Source: Multifurca ochricompacta (Eukaryota; Basidiomycota; Agaricomycetes; Russulales; Russulaceae). From it: a stretch of 64,000 nt of DNA. Shown here one piece after another: positions 11,923-23,097 of this stretch. The first letter of the stretch is position 1. Each line of letters opens with the position of its first letter. The stretch is from the NCBI GenBank assembly GCA_022496185.1, contig WTXG01000071.1, forward strand, positions 62,001-126,000. Reading direction: 5' to 3'. The notes beneath the pieces were generated by a model. That model was not told the origin of the DNA. It searched no databases and saw only the letters and a list, made by a program, of their open reading frames with translations. The position numbers were made by a program, and so were the translations under genes.

Positions 11923-13767
11923 TAGTGATTGTCAAGGTTTTCATACCCGCGCGGGTAAGCGCCACGGGTTTTGCCGGGTACGGGTACGGGTATACGGCTC
12001 CCAACCCGTGGAAACCCGTACCCGCGCGGCGGGTTTGGCGGGTATAGGCGCCAATCATGCATTGACAAGATCAGTAGAAATTCTAAGATAAAACACATCT
12101 GCAGCCACAAAAATAAAAGATCTCATCTGATGTATGCTATAGGGTATCTTTAAATATGTTCTAGTATTATTATATAAAATATCAAAGCAGATTAACGGTG
12201 CGATGTAAAATAAAAGTGTTATCAGTGATCCACTTCTTGAAAATCATGATGCACCTGTTTTATCAACGCGCGACCAATTCTGCCGGTCTGGCACTATCTA
12301 AAATACTCTCTAGACTACTTTAGACTATAATATAATCTAATTATCAAATTAGTTTACTGAAAAAAGGCCCGCGTGTATCTACAAGCTGCATGGGGCAGCG
12401 ACTACATTGCATCGCATGGTGGTCTGACCTCCTTCCTATTAAGGAAGGTTGACTTAAACGCACAAGGACAGTCGCGCTTGTATGAAATGAAACCAGAATA
12501 ATAAAATAATAATGTAAATAAAGGATCCTTTTAATCTTCTGAACATAAACCAACAATATTTGAGGGATCTTGAGTAACCATAAATGAATGCGTTGTGTCC
12601 AAGTGCTTATCTCCTTGACCGGGATGGCCCGGGCCACTTATCCGAAATGCACAGAAACGCAAAGAACAGTCATACTCGTATAAAATTGAAACCAGAATAA
12701 TAAAATAAAATGGAATAATAAATTATCTTAATCTTATGAACATAAAATAGGAATTTTGAGGGATCTTGATGTTGAGACGAGCCGGACTCCCGGGTGGACT
12801 CGATCTAACGATCGTGATAAGATAAGCTAAAGTGCGTCCATTAACTGATTGAGATACAATTCCACATTGCACGCACAACACACTCCTTCTTATATCTTGT
12901 CACAAGTAAATAGAACTATTTACTGTTATGATTGTCACGCTTCTATGTAGTATAAAAGGTCGTTACATTGTACGCGTTCACTTCAGTTTTGACCACAACA
13001 ACTGAAGTGAGTATCAGTATCTTATCTTTACTGTAGTTAGCTAACGCTTAGTAATAGCCTATCCGCTATCTACATAGGTAAAGATACTAATTAATATATC
13101 AGTTTTGACCACAACAACTGAACCTATCCGCTATCTACATAGATAGCTAAACTCTTTATCAGCTGCGTTTCATCACTTGAGTAGCCATAAATGAACGCGT
13201 TGTGTCCAAGTGCGTATCTCCTTGACCGGGATGTCCCGGGCCGGATGTCCGAAATGCGCAATGCAAGTAAAGAACTTGCACGCGTTTCATTTTATGGGTA
13301 ACCCAGGTATCAAAACAATTACCCAGGGGTTACCCCTGCAAATTGCTATGTGTTCATCAAATTATTTTGCATTCTGTGTGGTTATCTGACAGGCTTTTCA
13401 TCAATGTTCTATAACATCCTATCTAATCATCTCTGTATACTGTATTTTAGTTGTGCTTGTATAAAATTGAAAGCAGAATAATAAAATAAAAATGGAATAA
13501 TGAATTATCTTAATCTTCTGAACATAGAATAAGAATCATTGAGGGATCTTAAGCAGCCACAAATGAACGCGTTGTGTATCTTCTTGGTCCGGGAAGTCCC
13601 GGGCCGGGTATCCGAAATGCGCGATGCAAGTAAAGAACTTGCACGCGTTTTCACGGGTGACCCGCGGGTAACCCGCGGGTTACCCGTACCCGTCACTACG
13701 GGTACGGGTACGGGTACGGGTACGGGTACCAACGAGGATACCCCAGGGTTACCCCTGCCAATCACTA
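11923..13767 (+). mobile_element. non-autonomous hAT element, copy 1
   Basis: Termini TAGTGATTGTCAAGG and (reverse complement of the right end) TAGTGATTGGCAGGG form imperfect inverted repeats. The subterminal regions are packed with GGGTAC/ACCCGT repeats, the type of motif transposases of hAT elements bind. The body holds about three related modules, each with a palindromic CGGCCCGGGAC-type core and the phrase AGCCATAAATGAACGCGTTG. There is no transposase gene. It is interrupted by a solo LTR (12770-13175). Without that LTR it matches the 1.43 kb copy at 35153-36581 almost base for base. Confidence 0.8.
12770..13175 (+). repeat. solo LTR inside hAT copy 1
   Basis: 406 bases, TGTTGAGACGAGCC...GTTTCATCA, with a 5-bp target duplication CTTGA on both sides (12765-12769 and 13176-13180). 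The undisturbed hAT copy at 35153-36581 has the uninterrupted site. A second member of the same family lies at 47686-48082. No internal retrotransposon sequence remains, so this is a solo LTR left by LTR-LTR recombination. Confidence 0.85.
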
Positions 13768-14102
13768 AAACTAAGCAAGACAGGAAGTACAGAAATAACA
13801 GGTAAATGGCCCGAATAATGAAGTAGATGCTAAGCAAATGCTCGCATCATGCGTTTTGTTAATTAAAGATTGCATTCCGTACCTGTATCAGAGTCTGAAA
13901 GTGTCAAATGTTTTCATTAAACAAAGCTGTGGGGAAAAAAGAGCCTATGAATTGGTCTGGAGGATTCACGGCTAGCGCCCGAGCTATCCTTACAACAACC
14001 AAGCTTAACACTGTCCTGCATACACACATGCAAAGTAGTCCCCTTATATTTTAGAATACCCATGAAAGATGTCATTCCAAAAGCAGTTTCATACTTGTAG
14101 CT
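13768..14102. other. short spacer with a tRNA-like SINE fragment
   Basis: The sequence around 13960-14015 (GGAGGATTCACGGCTAGCGC and the following CTATCCTTACAAC) resembles the SINE head at 11835-11922. The rest holds nothing recognisable and probably includes the 3' UTR of NLR gene 2. Confidence 0.35.
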
Positions 14103-17100
14103 CTAGACATTGATCCTCGCACCATACTCAATCAACCATTTCTTGGTCTCCAACTGCCCATGGCGTTCCGCTGCCTGCAGAGCATGTCCAAAAACGCCGC
14201 CCTCCGCATTGAAATCAGCGCCATGGTCTAGCAGCAATTTCACGATCTCCAAATCTCCATTGGATGCCGCTGCGTGCAGAGCATATCCATAATCGCCGCC
14301 CTCCGCATTGACATCAGCGCGATGGTCTAGCAGCCATTTCACGATCTCCAAATGTCCTTTGTATGCCGCTGCCTGCAGAGCATATCCATAAGGGCCGCCC
14401 TTCGCATTGACATCAGCGCGATGGTCTAGCAGCCATTTCACGATCTCCAAATGTCCTTTGTATGCCGCTGCCTGCAGAGCATATCCAAATTCGCCGCCCT
14501 CCGCATTGACATCAGCGCGATGGTCTAGCAGCAATTTCACGATCTCCAAATATTGTCTGAATGCCGCTGCCTGCAGAGCATATCCATAATAGCCGCCCTC
14601 CGCATTGACATCAGCGCCGTGGTCTAGCAGCAATTTCACGATCTCCAAATGTCCTTCGTATGCTGCTGCGTGCAGAGCATATCCATAATCGCCGCCCTCC
14701 GCATTGACATCAGCGCGATGGTCTAGCAGCCATTTCACGATCTCCAAATCTCCATTGGATGCCGCTGCGTGCAGAGCATATCCATAATCGCCGCCCTCCG
14801 CATTGACATCAGCGCGATGGTCTAGCAGCCATTTCACGATCTCCAAATGTCCTTTGTATGCCGCTGCCTGCAGAGCATATCCATAAGGGCCGCCCTTCGC
14901 ATTGACATCAGCGCGATGGTCTAGCAGCCATTTCACGACCTCCATTCGGCCTGTCGCGCATGCCGCTTGTAACGGTGTATTATATTTGCCACCTCGAGAA
15001 TTCACACTCCCAGGTTGCTTAATCTCCAGATATTCCACCAGCTGCGGGAAGCCGCAACGAGCCGCGTAGTATATTGGGTGTACCGAAGTGTCTTTTGTCC
15101 CCTCCCCCCAGGGCTTGTCCGGGTCATGTATTCGAATCCAAGCTAGGAAATGCGTCTTGTCTGGGTCAAACAAGGTTTCCATTCCTTTTCGTATATCCAC
15201 GGAGACATCTTCGAATCGTGCGTGATCGACCCAGTGTCTCGCCGCGTATTGAGACAACGGGAAGTTCTTGATGGCATTAGTGTCCGTGGTCTTGTCGAAT
15301 CCGAGCAGCGTGCTCAGGCATGTCTGCGCAAGCACTCTATGCGATTCTTTGGGGAGAACGTGGTAGCGCCTTTCCGTCGATCCCGCCAGCCGGTCTGAGG
15401 TCAGGAATTCCCGCACAGAGAAGTGCGCAAACTGTACAATACGACTCTCTTGTCCTCTGTTATCAACGTGATTGACAATGACAACCAAGCTGGAGCATGT
15501 GGACAGTACAGCTCCGTTAGAGTCCGGGTTTCGCCAAGTTACGTCATGCTTTGGAATATTGCCAGCGTCGAAATCGAATTCAAGCATCGTCGCAACCTCC
15601 TCGACTCGGAGTGGACGAACAGCGAATGCAAGGCATTGGAATAGACGATGAGCAAATTTCCAGTCACTATCGTCGATCCTTCGTAGCGTGGCCTCATATG
15701 TTTCATCCAGTGTTTTTGGGAGTGATTCGAGCATCAAAGAGAAGTTCCTTGGTTGACAACGACGCAGTGTCTCTAGTTGGCAGAAAACCCATCTAAACCT
15801 ACACCACGACATGAATAATGATCGCGAAATAGATATTCGTTTTAATTTGAAGCTTACATTCCGTTTGCCTTTTCCGAGAGCGTTCTGATCACAAGTTCCT
15901 TTCTCTCCGCCTCCCACGCTCTCATTTTGGGGTCCGTGTTGACAGTCGAGTGGATATATTCGAAGATGTCCCGCGTTTGCCCACCTTCCGCATGAAGGGA
16001 TACAGCACAATGGACCAGCTCTGTAAAAGCTGACTGAATGTCTGGTTCAGGGCGGCTAGTGACGCAGATCCTTAAATTTGAGAGGCGGAGGTCAACAAGT
16101 TCTTTGATAAGGTCCAATACTTCTTCGCGTTTAGACGGCATTCCAGTGAGGGGACACTCGTCTAGGGCATCAATGATAATGTACATCGCGTCCTGAACGG
16201 GTGTTACGAGCATGGCCTTTAAAGTTTCTGCAAGATCCTTCTCGTCGGGCTGCTTCCGGCCATTATCATGTTTCGAGTACAATTCAGAGACGATGGCACG
16301 GTAGGCATCTGACTGGGGATATAACTGTATCAAGAGAGAGGACAGTAGACCACGGATATTTTGTTTTCCTTGTCTCGAAAATCGCAATAAAAGTACGCCA
16401 AGTAGGCAGATCCAGCAGAACGCAGACGCTGGATATCCTCAACGATGGTGGAACTGATCATTCAGATGAGCGCTGGCGATACCCTATAATGCTAGGCAAA
16501 CGTACCAAAGGATGCTCTTGCCAGATCCCGCTTTCAAGAAAAGATCGTCAGCAACAAGAAGCACCCAGATATCGCAGTCAACCTACCATTCCCATTCAAC
16601 CACAAAAGCGAACCCTCCGATTTCCATTTCTTGAATGTTTCGCCTTCAACGAACCACTTGGCAGTTCCCTCATGGTAAAGTTTGCGCGCAATATTGTGAT
16701 TTGTGGACGGGTCAGGAGGTGACAGCCACGTCTGAATATTCTTGTCCATCTGGTCATCTGCAAAGAATGTCTTAGCTGCCTTGTCTATAATATTACTACG
16801 AAAGGGATGACGAACACATCATCTTGTTCACATTACTAAATGTGTGCGCCGCCACGATGAGAGACTCTTCCTGGGTCAATTTGTCCAACTTCTGAAGGGC
16901 GTCCTGGACTTCATTATCACCCATCAGCATCCGTCCGTACGCCACTGCCAAATGTTTAATCATCATTGGAGCATAGAAACGGTAGTTCACTCACTGAGTC
17001 GTCCTTGTTGAATCTGTTTCGTTGCCAAAGCGAAGATTGTGAGCAGTTCCGCCATCGTCTTGACCAAAATCTCACGCATGGACTCGGTAACGGAAGTCTC

Positions 17101-17670
17101 AGGGGAAGTGTAAATCTTGAGGCGGATGAGAAATCGTTGCATGGATTCAAAGAGGTTGAGTAGAGAATCATAATTATCGCTGATCTTCTTTGATGCCTTG
17201 GAATGAAGGTGAGATAACCAGTTGGAGGGAAGGAAGGGGATACGGACAGAGAGAAGGACATCAATCGCAGAAAATATGGCCTGTGCGGGTGGAAACACCT
17301 GAAAAAGAACATGTTGTAAGCTGGTCATAGCGAATGGGCCACACCAATTAGAACTCACCGATCCAATGCCACTTACGAGTGGTGCGCAGTTCGTGAGGGC
17401 GAGGAGTATATTCACGGTTGGTTTAAGTTTCCTTAGAAGCCGCGTCTTGCTTTTGCCGTTCCGGAACATGTTAAACACAGACATTCCTCCTTGAAGTACG
17501 TCAATCACGGCGTCCGCAGTGTCACATCCTTTCAGCTTATTGAGAAGATTGTGTTCAGACAGATTTATGCCTGTCTTTGTACGATACTCCTCCAGAGCAT
17601 CATCTAGGATGCGCTTGAAATGAGAAGAGGAGGCAGTTGTACGACTGTGTGTATGAGGAGCTGAAGACAT
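14103..17670 (-). CDS. Goodbye-NACHT-ankyrin NLR-like gene 2
   Basis: NLR-like receptor of the fungal STAND class, probably cytosolic and acting in defence or allorecognition. Exons read by eye: 17670-17359, 17298-17248, 17196-16995, 16944-16832, 16770-16587, 16530-16506, 16453-15858, 15798-14103; introns are 50-61 bases. Goodbye domain: FKRILDDALEEYRTKTG near the N-terminus to TKQIQQGRL. A linker contains TWLSPPDPSTNHNIARK. Walker A is GNAGSGKSILC, encoded across the 25-base exon; Walker B is MYIIIDALDECP; the sensor is CVTSRPEPDIQSAF. The C-terminus has nine 33-residue ankyrin repeats that are nearly identical to one another. Frame is kept everywhere except near 16365-16371, where one base is missing between FRDK and KQNIRGLL; this is either an inactivating indel or an assembly error. 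The gene lies between the two hAT copies. Confidence 0.8.
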
Positions 17671-17738
17671 GAAGCTAGACTGGGTTATGGGGAAGAGTAA
17701 GAGGATCGCTGGGAAAGGTAGCGGATGGTTATCGATGG

Positions 17739-17748
17739 TTTATATATA
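17739..17748 (-). promoter_or_regulatory. TATA box of NLR gene 2
   Basis: The minus strand reads TATATATAAA about 70 bases before the start codon at 17670, followed by a pyrimidine-rich stretch (CTCTTACTCTTCCCC), the usual fungal core-promoter layout. Confidence 0.5.
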
Positions 17749-17939
17749 GATAGCCGCCTAAAAACGATGATAGACGCTGGGATGTAGAGGTGACGAGAGA
17801 CAACATAGATACTGCATCTTGGAGGACGAGTGAACTGAATGTTGGAGATGCGGCACCAGAATGGGCCATGACTGACCATCTGGCCTATTTTTATTTTTAT
17901 TTTTTAAAGAGTGAGAGAGATATAACTACTCAATTGTCG

Positions 17940-18059
17940 AAGGAACGTGTTGTGTGTGCAATTGTTGATGCACTTTAGATTATCTTATCACAATCAATAG
18001 ATCGAGTCCACCCACTATCCGGTCCTCAACTATCCGGTCTCTACTGGCCTGTCTCAACA
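17940..18059 (-). repeat. LTR fragment upstream of NLR gene 2
   Basis: Reading down from 18059 the sequence TGTTGAGACAGGCC and the following blocks (GATAAGATAATCTAAAGTGC, CACACACAACACGTTCCTTC) match the 5' part of the LTR family at 12770, 47686 and 11442. It is truncated after about 120 bases. It has the same orientation as NLR gene 2 and starts where the LINE fragment begins. Confidence 0.6.
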
Positions 18060-18901
18060 GAAACAACGCTGCACTTGACAAGCGACCTTCCCCAGTCAAG
18101 TGGAAGTCCCTCTTCGCGCCTTCAGTAATTGCCACGAAGAATGGCTTTGATCCCGGGTGGCTGCCACCCCTACCACTACCCATGCCGACCGCCGGGACAA
18201 TCAAGTTTACTCCCTCTCCATCCACCCCACTTTCGACGCCTCCTCAGGGCACGACCACCCCCTCTGGTCTGCGGCGACTAAACCCCGCCTGGTTCCCTTC
18301 AGGCAGCTCACCACATCCACCACCATGCGCCTAGCCATGGGCCATGCCTTCATCACCGAATACACTGAGCGATTCCACCCTACCAAACCCCTCCTCACTC
18401 GTCTTTGTACCTGTGACGACACCACCCCTGCCACTTTCCCCCACATTCTTCTCCGCTGCCCCCTTTACTCCACCGGGTGACACTCATTGCAGTGCAGTTT
18501 CTCCCTGACTGGGCCCTGGAACAAGACCTTGTGCCTTGGCACCTCCTTTTCACCTGCATGCCCTTCATTGAGGACTTGCTCACTTTCATTCAGGACACGC
18601 GGGCCTTCACAAGGCCGTTTTCGTCGGAGCGACCTCGCGAGCCGGATTAAGTCTGAGTCGGTGAAGTTGGGTAGTATGGGTAAGTTCACCTTTACACTTT
18701 GACCCCGCCTCTCTCTCCACTTTACATTCTTTCCTCTTCATTTCCTGCTTTATGCACACTCTTTTCCAACACCTCTCCCTCTACCAAGGGGTTTCACTCT
18801 ACTTCCACAACTCGTTCAAACAGTAGCTATTATGTACCTGTAGTAGCCGCGCGATTTGGGCACGGCCTTGAAGCGCGAATAAATCAATTAAAAAAAAAAA
18901 A
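18060..18901 (+). mobile_element. 5'-truncated LINE, 3' end of ORF2 plus poly(A)
   Basis: Translations give NHPLW-like DHPLWSAATK, then a C-x-C...H...C knuckle (LCTCDDTTPATFPHILLRC), the same order as the end of ORF2 in the large LINE (46560-46750). The 3' tail TAGCCGCGCGATTTGGGCA matches the large LINE's tail at 47105, and it ends in a 12-base A run (18890-18901). 5' truncation with a poly(A) end is typical of target-primed reverse transcription. Confidence 0.8.
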
Positions 18902-19317
18902 CCCCCCAAAGGACATGCTTAAGCACACGAAACTCGGCTCTAACGGCCCAGGATGGGCCATAGGGAGTGGTGGACTGCACTGAATTGACACTCACATACT
19001 CACACACACACCCAAAAGCTATTTCAACCTCACTCCCATCTCTTCTACACCCTTCACTTCAAAACGTGGCCTCTGTGCGGCCGTTATGCGGCGTCCTTGT
19101 TAAGCAGGAGGTCTGTCTATTACCACCGCGAGGATGGGCCACATGCTACTCTCTGTTCCCGATTGTGCCTCCACCAGAACCGCTGATTTTTGGGCTCAGC
19201 CAAGGTAGATTCATTTACCCTTATCGCCAAGGTTCTTATACTCACGAAACTCAACCCTCACATACTCTTTAATATATAAAGCTTAGCACTCAAGTAAGAT
19301 CACCCGTTTCTATCAAC
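18902..19317. other. spacer and promoter region of the BVMO pseudogene
   Basis: No coding potential. A TATA-like AATATATAAA at 19271-19280 lies 38 bases before the ATG at 19318, so this probably was the monooxygenase promoter. Confidence 0.4.
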
Positions 19318-21309
19318 ATGGCCTCTTCCCAAACGCATGAGAACACCAGAAATCACTCTGAGAACTTTCAACTCAGCCACTTTGCCATTGGTGAGTATCG
19401 CCCTATCAAAGTTGTATGCATCGGTGCCCGAATTTGTGGCATCCTCGCAGCCATTCAGTGCAAAACATTCTTCTTTTGTTCTCTATAGTTTCTCACCAAC
19501 TTCCATTATTCTTTAGCTTTGCACGGAAGGTGCCAAACATCGAGTTGACAGTCTGTGAAAAGGAGAGGCGGATAGGCGGTACTTGGTTCGTCAACAGATA
19601 CCCTCTGAGAGTCATCTTCCCATCCATCTTCAGCCTTCAGTTCAGTCCTCAGTGAACAGGGACTCGCATTGTGATATACCCTCCCACAGTGTAAGACACT
19701 TCCCTGTCGTCGCTCGCTCTCAATCTGGATATCTCCTTTCGCGCGTCTATCCAGTACCAATATAGCTTTGAGATCAATGTGCGTTGCTTTCTCAGAAGAA
19801 GCGGGCCAAGAAAACACTCATCCACCTTTAGAATTTACTAAACTGACGCGCTCTTGAGGGTGGTAGGTAGACTGGTCTGGATTCTACGCCTCTGGGCTCG
19901 AGATCCTTGCTTACCTCAATCGAGTGGTCGAAAAGTACAAGCTTATGCGCCACATTTAACTGCAACATGAGCTCACGCAGGCCTCGTGGGATGAGGCGAC
20001 GGGCAAATGGCACCTCAGGATCCAGCGTGATGGAGACGGTGACGCGGAGATTGAGGACAAGACGTACCTGCTTCTCATGGGTGTTGGTATCCTTCATTCC
20101 AGGTCTTGGCGATTTTCGTGGACGTGTACTGCACAGTGCGCAGTGGGACATCACCGAGGAGGGTGGGTTAGAAGAGGATGTGAAGGACTGGGGGATATAA
20201 GGCCATTGGTATCATTGGAAATGTGCGTGGCTGATAGCGTGCTAAGTCCTCCCCCCCCCCCCCCCAACGCACTCTTTCGTATCGTCTGACTGGGGTCTTT
20301 TCCTTTTAAGGGTTCTTCCGGAATCCAACTTGTCATCGCGCTTCAGTCCTTAGTCAAGTCGATCGTAAACTACACCCTCTCAAAGACGTGGATCGGAGAG
20401 TCATTCTCCCTTCGCACCATACTCGAACTCGCCGGTTGTGATCCAGGGAGCGACGACTGTATGCATCACAGGATGTTTCACGCATATAGATGGAGATTCA
20501 CAGTCACACTGACTTCTCTAACCTCCAAAGATTTATATTCAGAGAAAGACCGCGAGTAGTGATGTGCACGGCTCGGCTCAAAGCCGTAAGCTGGCCATTT
20601 CTGAGCTGGAAAAAGCCGGGCCGACATAGGCCGTGAAAACGGCTTCCTGTCATGAACTGACACCCTAGAAAACCTCCTGACCCCCAGAAATCCTCAGACA
20701 CTCTCAGAAGACCTTGTAAAACCCTCAGAGACGAAGATAACCCTAGATTAAGACCAGAGAAGGGCCGGTCTGGACCAGGACCGGACTCCTGCCAAATTGG
20801 AGAACTGTGGGAAGAGTACTAACAGAACCCCACAATGCCTAAACAGCAGTCCACAAACTGCGGACTGCGGACTGCGGACTGCAGATTTCTAAGCCCAAAA
20901 GTGGGGCTATTCTCATTGGTGGATCAGTAGGGAGTTAAAGCGAAGTTAACCTCCCCTAAAGTGGTGCACAGACCAAAGTCCCAGTTGTAATTACGTATAT
21001 AAACCCTTTGGGAATAGAATGGACAGCTCCAGACTGTCCACTTGTGATCCGGTTCCTGATTACCTAGGAGATTAGCCCCACCTTGTGGAAGGCTTCTCAT
21101 CCCCTGCCCTTGAGCTGTTCGCTTCGTCTCCTTTGCACTTTCACCCTCACTCTCATCCTTTGCCCACTTCCAAATCCCTTCCCCTTTGCATACAACCCAC
21201 TGTCCAGACAGTCGACAGTGAGTTGTAACACTTCCAGTGGCCCACGGCTCAGGCTTAAGGTTTGGAAAGCCTGAAGCTGTGGCTTTTGGTGGCTGAGTCA
21301 CACTTTCTA

Positions 21310-21825
21310 TGAACCAGAATGCCAGTACAGAGATAGTCCAACATAATTGTGATTGCATTTAGATTTTAGATAAAACAATTGATGAGATAAAAATGTGTCT
21401 TACATTAATCAAGATACTGAGTATATACATCTCAGATCAATCATGTGATTAAATCACATTGTGAGATAATGCGTTTGTTTACTTTAATTTAGTAGCTGAT
21501 ATAGTACATCTAAATAGGAATTCTGAAGGAAATGGGCATGGTGCAGACTTATATTTTAGATACTTTGTTAACTTAGAGACTTAGGTGCTTGTGATAATGC
21601 AATAGCAACTGCTTTATCTATAGCAGATTTAGTGGCTTTATACAGCTACTAAATCAAAGTAAACAAATGCACACATTATCTTGCTTATTAATGAAAGTGA
21701 TTTAATCACATGATCAATCTGAGATGTATATACTCAGTATCTTGGTTAATGTAAGATGCGTTTTTATCTCATCAATTGTTTTATCTAAATGCAATCACAA
21801 TTATCCAGTATTCTGGTTCAACAAA
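21310..21825. repeat. long inverted repeat (foldback element)
   Basis: The left arm beginning near 21310 (ACCAGAATGCCAGTAC, then AATTGTGATTGCATTTAGAT, then AAAACAATTGATGAGATAAA) is repeated as its reverse complement ending near 21825. Arms are over 200 bases, AT-rich and imperfect, around a short centre near 21560-21620. No coding capacity. A partial homologue lies at 23728-23836. I cannot place the exact ends or a target duplication. Confidence 0.7.
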
Positions 21826-21833
21826 TTCAATGC

Positions 21834-22275
21834 TGTCCTGGATGTGGATTTTTTATGCAGCAAAGGACATTATAGATACACGTGGCCATTTTTTGAGTAA
21901 TATTAATTGATAATCTGATTGTAGAGTAGTCTAAAGTAGTCTAGTATGTATTTTAGATAATGCCAGACCAGCAGAAACAATCGCACATTAGTAAATAAGA
22001 TGTGTCAGGGTACTTATGAAAGTAAGCCACTGATAACTAATTGGATTTACATTGCATGCTCGATTGGCTTTGGTATTTCGTAGAATAGTACTAGAACCTA
22101 TTTAAAGATGCCCTGTAGCACACTACAGACCCCATCTTGTCCTCTTGGGGCTGTAGGCTCTTAGCAATTGTTCAATATAGGTGTATTCTTGCTGGATTTT
22201 CACTCTTAGTTTCACCATGATCTCAACATCTTATCTTATCTACATAGCAAGCACAGGATAGAAGCACCTGTTACA
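21834..22275 (-). repeat. diverged, shortened solo LTR of the TGTAACGGGTG family
   Basis: Plus-strand TGTCCTGGATG...GCACCTGTTACA is the reverse orientation of the LTRs at 25616, 58137 and 59375. It carries one copy of the shared CCATCTTGTCCTCTTGGGGC box and lacks internal parts. Flanking pentamers AATGC and AACAC do not match fully, as expected for an old copy. Confidence 0.7.
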
Positions 22276-22440
22276 AACACTGTTATTGACACAAGCTAAA
22301 CTAAGACAATTTATGTTACAGGAGTTAAATAGGAGACATAATATGGCAGAAGGCCAAAGCAGTGGCCAGGGGTTGATATAATGTAAACTACAAGTCCTTC
22401 AAAAAATGCAGCTAAAACTTGATTTGACACTGTAAAGCCA
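22276..22440 (-). repeat. Copia LTR fragment (same family as 33126-33566)
   Basis: The run GGAGTTAAATAGGAGACATA and the later AATGTAAACTACAAGTCCTT match the LTR of the minus-strand Copia at 33126-33566. It is partial and CpG-depleted. Confidence 0.6.
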
Positions 22441-23097
22441 TGGCTTGGGCCTAAGCTGGCCGGAAGCCGTCGCTACGGCCCAGGCTTGAGTTTTGACAAG
22501 CCTGAGCCACCAAAAGCCGAGCCTAAGCTGCAGCTTCAGGCCAAGCCGGGGCTGTCACAACACTAACCGCGAGGCATTTAGGGATGAGAAATACTATAAA
22601 TACTTCAGGCACAAGATTGAAGCAGATCTTAATGTGTGTTCTCTATTCTATCTTGGGTGATGATCACCCCTCTGAAAGTCAAATTCCTCTTGCTCTAGTC
22701 AGTTGCTCAGACTACTATCCGAGGTTCGAACTTGCAGAAGTTGGTTGGAGAACTATTCAAGGGAGAAATGAAGAGACGACTTGCTGCATGTCCGGAGCTC
22801 ATAGAGAAAAGTGATTACTATCTCTTCAGTGCTCAAGTGGATTGACCATGTACCATGCCCATGCTCGCTCTTGGTCATTCCACAATTCACCATCTGCTGT
22901 CGTCATCTTACACCCAGTCCTGGCCACTTGGAAGTGTCAGAAATGGATCAATATGGCCAGGTTGGATCAATCGCTAAGTGTGTGGTACTAACAAGCGAGT
23001 TGTGTGTTGTGCAGTAGCACGTGGACTGTGTTTCACCTTCCTGTGAATAGTTTGATACCTTACTTGATTAGACACAATCCTTTATTGTCTTGGTTAC

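Larger units (their letters stand above)
20557..22565 (+). mobile_element. second hAT-type non-autonomous element, inside the BVMO pseudogene
   Basis: The terminal sequences TAGTGATGTGCACGGC and (reverse complement of right end) TAGTGTTGTGACAGCC are imperfect inverted repeats. The 8-bp target duplication is ACCGCGAG (20549-20556 and 22566-22573). Subterminal GGCTCGGC/GGCCCAGGC-type repeats are dense at both ends. No transposase is present. It holds further insertions: a foldback sequence, an LTR and a Copia LTR fragment. This is a different family from the GGGTAC-type hAT copies. Confidence 0.8.
19318..22980 (+). pseudogene. Baeyer-Villiger / FAD-dependent monooxygenase pseudogene split by a hAT element
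   Basis: Left part (19318-20556): ATG, then YRPIKVVCIGARICGILAA, the FAD Rossmann loop with the second glycine replaced by Arg. Next come VPNIELTVCEKERRIGGTW, SEILAYLNRVVEKYKLM, WDEATGKWHLRIQRDGDGD, LLLMGVGIL, LHSAQWDITEEG and GSSGIQLVIALQ, in that order and in several frames with internal stops. Right part (22566-22980): EAFRDEKYYKYFRHKIEADL, then RLAACPELIEK, then CRHLTPSPGHLEV. The coding sequence joins cleanly across the hAT element at 20557-22565. Family members of this type use FAD and NADPH to oxygenate ketones or related substrates. The C-terminal portion after about 22980 is missing. Frameshifts, stops and the broken GxGxxG show it is dead. Confidence 0.75.

Noticed and set aside
13680..13730. 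Tandem GGGTAC/ACCCGT repeats as a CRISPR array or telomere-like tract
   Set aside because: They are subterminal repeats at the ends of hAT copies, occur at every copy, lack spacers, and the genome is eukaryotic.
14110..15800. Plus-strand open frames opposite the ankyrin repeats of NLR gene 2
   Set aside because: They repeat with the ankyrin units and have no domain; they are antisense shadows.
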